From Vibrio sp. CB1-14 (GTDB lineage: Bacteria; Pseudomonadota; Gammaproteobacteria; Enterobacterales; Vibrionaceae), in the NCBI RefSeq assembly GCF_040412085.2, contig NZ_CP115920.1, positions 372,001 through 436,000 on the forward strand: a DNA stretch of 64,000 nucleotides, read 5' to 3'. The first letter of the stretch is position 1. Every line of letters starts with the position of its first letter. Made by a program: the position numbers and the translations under genes. Positions 61,016-64,000 of the stretch are shown here, piece by piece. The notes beneath the pieces were generated by a model. The model was not told the origin of the DNA. It searched no databases and saw nothing but the letters and a program-made list of their open reading frames with translations.

Positions 61016-64000
61016 ATGAAGAAGAGCAGACGCTTATTTGATCATAGATATTTCGTGTTACTGCTTATTTTCACTTTCATTGCGCTGCTGTCGAGTCAAG
61101 TTAATGCTCAGCAATCTGCTTATTGGGAGCTTAAAAGCAATGAGACTGCCGACTATCTATTTAACGATTGGGTCACCCTCGACAATCCGATACGGGATAA
61201 CACCACCAGTGATTCCTTTGGCTCAGATATCGCCTTTCAAGGGGATTGGCTATTGGTAGGAGACCCTGATTCAAATGAAGCGGGACAAGTCTTTATTTAC
61301 AACCTGAGCAGTGGAGAGCCCCAGCTTGAGACTGTGCTTCAGCCAAGTGATGGAGAAATGGGTGATAAGTTTGGCTACTATGTGACTGCCCAAGACGATG
61401 TCATTGCGGTCTTCAGTGCTTGTGGTAGTAAACACTATGGAGGTTGCGTCTACCTTTACACTAAGCAAGCGGACAACAGCTACCGAGAGCAGCGACTTCA
61501 AGGTACAGGGTCTTTTGGGAGTCGTTGGGACTTTGGGCGCTCAGTGGCTATTCAAGGAAGTAAGGTAGCTATTGGTGCTCCCTATGCCGGAACCGAGACA
61601 GATAAGGCTGTAATCGAACATGGGAAGGTCTTTGTATACGAGGCAGATGTTAGCGGTCACTATGCGCTAAAACAGACAATATTACCCAACCTGTTAGAGG
61701 ATAAACTTCGCTTTGGAGCATCCTTATCTTTTAGCCAAGATGGCTTGCTGATTGGCTCACCGGGTGCAGAGACATATGGGCGACTCTCAGGGGATATTTA
61801 TTTTTTTACTAGAAACAGCGATGGTATCTTCGAAGAGCGTGATTCTGAAGGCCAACTAGATTTCTCAAATTATAAGCTATATCGCTATGGCGAAAATGTT
61901 AAGTCGCGCGAAGGTAGCGTTTACTCCACAGGTGTCACGAGTTCGGAGATCAACCGACGCATCGATGATATAGTCGCATTAACTCACAAGAATATCCCCT
62001 CCGTGAGTCTTATATCCACCGCCTTTGTTGACTTTGTAAATCCTACTATCTCAGTAAGCAATGCCTTCACCGTGGCTAATGAAAACACATTAATTGCACT
62101 TTCTACAGGCGAGTCAGAAACCTTTCCGCCTTACTACAATTGTTGGGTCAACGCCTGTGGAGACCACCTTTACATTCATGAGATTACGCATGACAAAGGG
62201 GAAAAAATACAGGAACGTCGATTCCGATTAGGCGGAGAACAATTCTATCGGTCGGCAAACGTGTCTGCATCTGAGGGTAAGGTACTGACCAATAATAGTG
62301 GCGATATTCTTGCTTTGAGTGTCACCGACTTTGGGCTGATTAACTTCGATGGATCTGACATAGAGGGTGAATCGAAGTACACAGGAAGAGTGTTTCTCTA
62401 CCGCCGAGGCAAGACACTGAGTAATAACGACTACCTCTCTTTTTCATTGAGTGAAAATACGCAGCTTCCGCACTACCTAAAACCCTATTATGAAAAACAG
62501 ACACAGGGCTCAATAACATTAACGGGTGAAGATGCACGTTTCTTCACGGTGGATGCTAATGGCAAGATTGAGTTTAAATCTTCCCCTGACTTTGAGAACC
62601 CGCTAGATTCCAATGGTGACAACACTTATCGATTGTCGGCAATCGTAGTTTCCGCCGATCAGGCTGCGTCTTCTACCGTTCACCTTTTTATCGACGTTAA
62701 CGAGGTGCCGGACAATGATCTCGATGGTCTAGAAGATAATTTAGATCTTGATGACGATAATGATGGCGTCCCCGATCTTGTTGAAATAGCGCAGGGAACG
62801 GATGAAAAGGATATAAACAGCTATCTCGATACCGACAAAGATACGGTGCCGGACTTCTTTGAAGATGGTACGTACGGCAATAATAGACTTGCCCCCGATG
62901 CCATAGACTCAGATTCTGATGGAGTGAGTGACTATATTGAGGCATTTAGTGGTGTTAATGACAAACCAGTATGGTCTTATGTAGAAGATAACGCCTTGAA
63001 TCGCGGCCAAGCGTTACGCCAAGTATTGAGTCATCAGACCTTTGACGACAGATTTTCTCAAACGGGAGAGATCACGAAAGATTCGGGATTGATCTATGTA
63101 CCAGATCCTGCTTATAACGTGGTACACGTCTATGATAGCGAGGTGCTGCCATATGAAAAAATTGCAACGCTTCGTCCTTCAGACTTAGCTTGGGATGATG
63201 ACGCGGATATTGACTTTGGAAGCTCGATAGCGAGTGACAATGGCACCATAGTCGTCGGCGCCTACTCAGACTCTGAAAATGGCACCAGTGCAGGGGCCAT
63301 CTATATATACAACCACTTGGGAGGCGGGCAATACAGCGAGACCAAACTTCTCGCTACGGATGGAGGAAGTGAAGACTTTTTTGGCCGCTCTGTGGATATT
63401 GACAATGGCGTGATTGTTGTCGGCGCCAACTATTGTGCGATTGAAGGGCAAAGAGTTGGCTGCGCGTATGTTTATACTCCAAACAGCACAGGAACTGGCT
63501 ACAGTGAAACCAAGCTAATAGGAAGCGGAGCGACCGCTTATGCTGGTTTTGGCTTTAATGTTGCCATCGATAAACAGACCATAGTCGTAAGCGCTGCCGC
63601 AGATGACAGCGTTTATGAAGACTCGGGAAGTGTGTATGTTTATACCATGCAGGATGATGGACGTATCAGTGAGCAAAAACTCATCCCGAACGACCCTGAA
63701 TATCGCGGTGATTTTGGGTCGGATGTGGATGTTTCTGAAGGCGTAATAGTGGTTGGGCTGAGAGAAGACAGGAACCTAAATACGATAATCAGTGGCGGCA
63801 ATATCGGGAAAGTGTACGTTTATAAAAAAGGAAGCGACAGCCAGTATCACCAAACCAATACTCTTTATGAGAATAATCTTAAAACCTTCACTATGGACTC
63901 TATGTTTGGCGCTCAGGTAAAAATCGACAATGGGGTTATTTACTCCGGTTTTTATCAAGACGACCATCAAGCCTTAAATGTGAAAGGGATCTATCGATTC
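61016..64000 (+). CDS. Secreted FG-GAP / thrombospondin-3 / cadherin-like protein (partial)
   Basis: The frame is open from ATG 61016 to the right edge (995 codons). The signal peptide (about 1-31) ends VNAQ. Integrin-type FG-GAP repeats fill the N-terminal part (FGSDIAFQGDWLLVG, FGRSVAIQGSKVAIGAPYAG, FGASLSFSQDGLLIGSPGAE). A cadherin-like domain lies at about 490-560 (DFENPLDSNGDNTYRLSAIV), followed by thrombospondin type 3 repeats at about 563-645 (DNDLDGLEDNLDLDDDNDG). A second FG-GAP array then starts at about 720 (FGSSIASDNGTIVVGAYSD). It lies divergent to the protease and has the same domain classes but not the same cassette, at least up to the edge. I infer a calcium-stabilised surface or matrix protein. 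Confidence 0.82.
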   Translation, partial: MKKSRRLFDHRYFVLLLIFTFIALLSSQVNAQQSAYWELKSNETADYLFNDWVTLDNPIRDNTTSDSFGSDIAFQGDWLLVGDPDSNEAGQVFIYNLSSGEPQLETVLQPSDGEMGDKFGYYVTAQDDVIAVFSACGSKHYGGCVYLYTKQADNSYREQRLQGTGSFGSRWDFGRSVAIQGSKVAIGAPYAGTETDKAVIEHGKVFVYEADVSGHYALKQTILPNLLEDKLRFGASLSFSQDGLLIGSPGAETYGRLSGDIYFFTRNSDGIFEERDSEGQLDFSNYKLYRYGENVKSREGSVYSTGVTSSEINRRIDDIVALTHKNIPSVSLISTAFVDFVNPTISVSNAFTVANENTLIALSTGESETFPPYYNCWVNACGDHLYIHEITHDKGEKIQERRFRLGGEQFYRSANVSASEGKVLTNNSGDILALSVTDFGLINFDGSDIEGESKYTGRVFLYRRGKTLSNNDYLSFSLSENTQLPHYLKPYYEKQTQGSITLTGEDARFFTVDANGKIEFKSSPDFENPLDSNGDNTYRLSAIVVSADQAASSTVHLFIDVNEVPDNDLDGLEDNLDLDDDNDGVPDLVEIAQGTDEKDINSYLDTDKDTVPDFFEDGTYGNNRLAPDAIDSDSDGVSDYIEAFSGVNDKPVWSYVEDNALNRGQALRQVLSHQTFDDRFSQTGEITKDSGLIYVPDPAYNVVHVYDSEVLPYEKIATLRPSDLAWDDDADIDFGSSIASDNGTIVVGAYSDSENGTSAGAIYIYNHLGGGQYSETKLLATDGGSEDFFGRSVDIDNGVIVVGANYCAIEGQRVGCAYVYTPNSTGTGYSETKLIGSGATAYAGFGFNVAIDKQTIVVSAAADDSVYEDSGSVYVYTMQDDGRISEQKLIPNDPEYRGDFGSDVDVSEGVIVVGLREDRNLNTIISGGNIGKVYVYKKGSDSQYHQTNTLYENNLKTFTMDSMFGAQVKIDNGVIYSGFYQDDHQALNVKGIYRF

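Overview
The window looks like a chromosomal surface-polysaccharide region of a Vibrio or close relative. The reasons are an LPS-core block (waaF, waaA, O-antigen ligase) beside hldD, a gfc/yjb (wbf-type) operon starting next to hldD, the gene order cysD-cysN-SLC13 permease-cysC, and moderate AT content. This is inferred from gene families and order, not from a database match. No rRNA, tRNA, CRISPR array, insertion sequence or phage gene was found.

Layout. (1) 1-9823, minus strand: LPS core and decoration. It holds a GT4-deacetylase fusion, waaF, a Gtr-like trio (GT2, GtrA flippase, membrane glycosyltransferase), waaA, the ligase, and a capsule-type HAD phosphatase with a partial nucleotidyltransferase-like gene. 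(2) 9824-10567: five copies of a palindromic repeat. (3) hldD (minus), then a gfcABCD-like operon (plus, 11764-15847) and a convergent wecA-like gene. (4) 17040-22660, minus: cysD, a four-helix-bundle gene, cysN, an SLC13 transporter and cysC. Their spacers are filled with AGCTGTTAGCTG-type repeats. (5) 22778-29698, minus: a polysaccharide operon preceded by a JUMPstart/ops element (an RfaH target). It encodes a two-gene COG5610-like unit with an RgpF domain, two sulfotransferase-like proteins, a GT61 enzyme and an orphan KpsT-type ATPase. (6) 34922-40017, plus: GT2, GT4 and two more sulfotransferase-like genes; 40083-43438, minus: GT61, a secreted glycosidase-like protein and a small module protein. 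(7) 30149-34717 and 43651-64000: large secreted proteins built from RCC1 propellers, right-handed beta-helices, a subtilisin protease, cohesin/dockerin-like domains, calcium-binding thrombospondin-3 repeats and FG-GAP/VCBS propellers.

How it may work together. CysD, CysN and CysC make PAPS, and four sulfotransferase-like proteins could use it to sulfate a polymer assembled by the GT2, GT4, GT61 and RgpF-type enzymes. The strongest novel signal is a C-terminal cassette of about 420 residues (thrombospondin-3 repeats followed by an eight-repeat FG-GAP-like propeller). It ends four otherwise unrelated secreted proteins: an RCC1 protein, two proteins each paired with a beta-helix gene, and a 2398-residue subtilase. 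I infer a calcium-dependent extracellular matrix or surface toolkit tied to the locus polysaccharide, with the shared cassette as a common anchoring, sorting or polymer-binding module. Nothing in the sequence proves that link.
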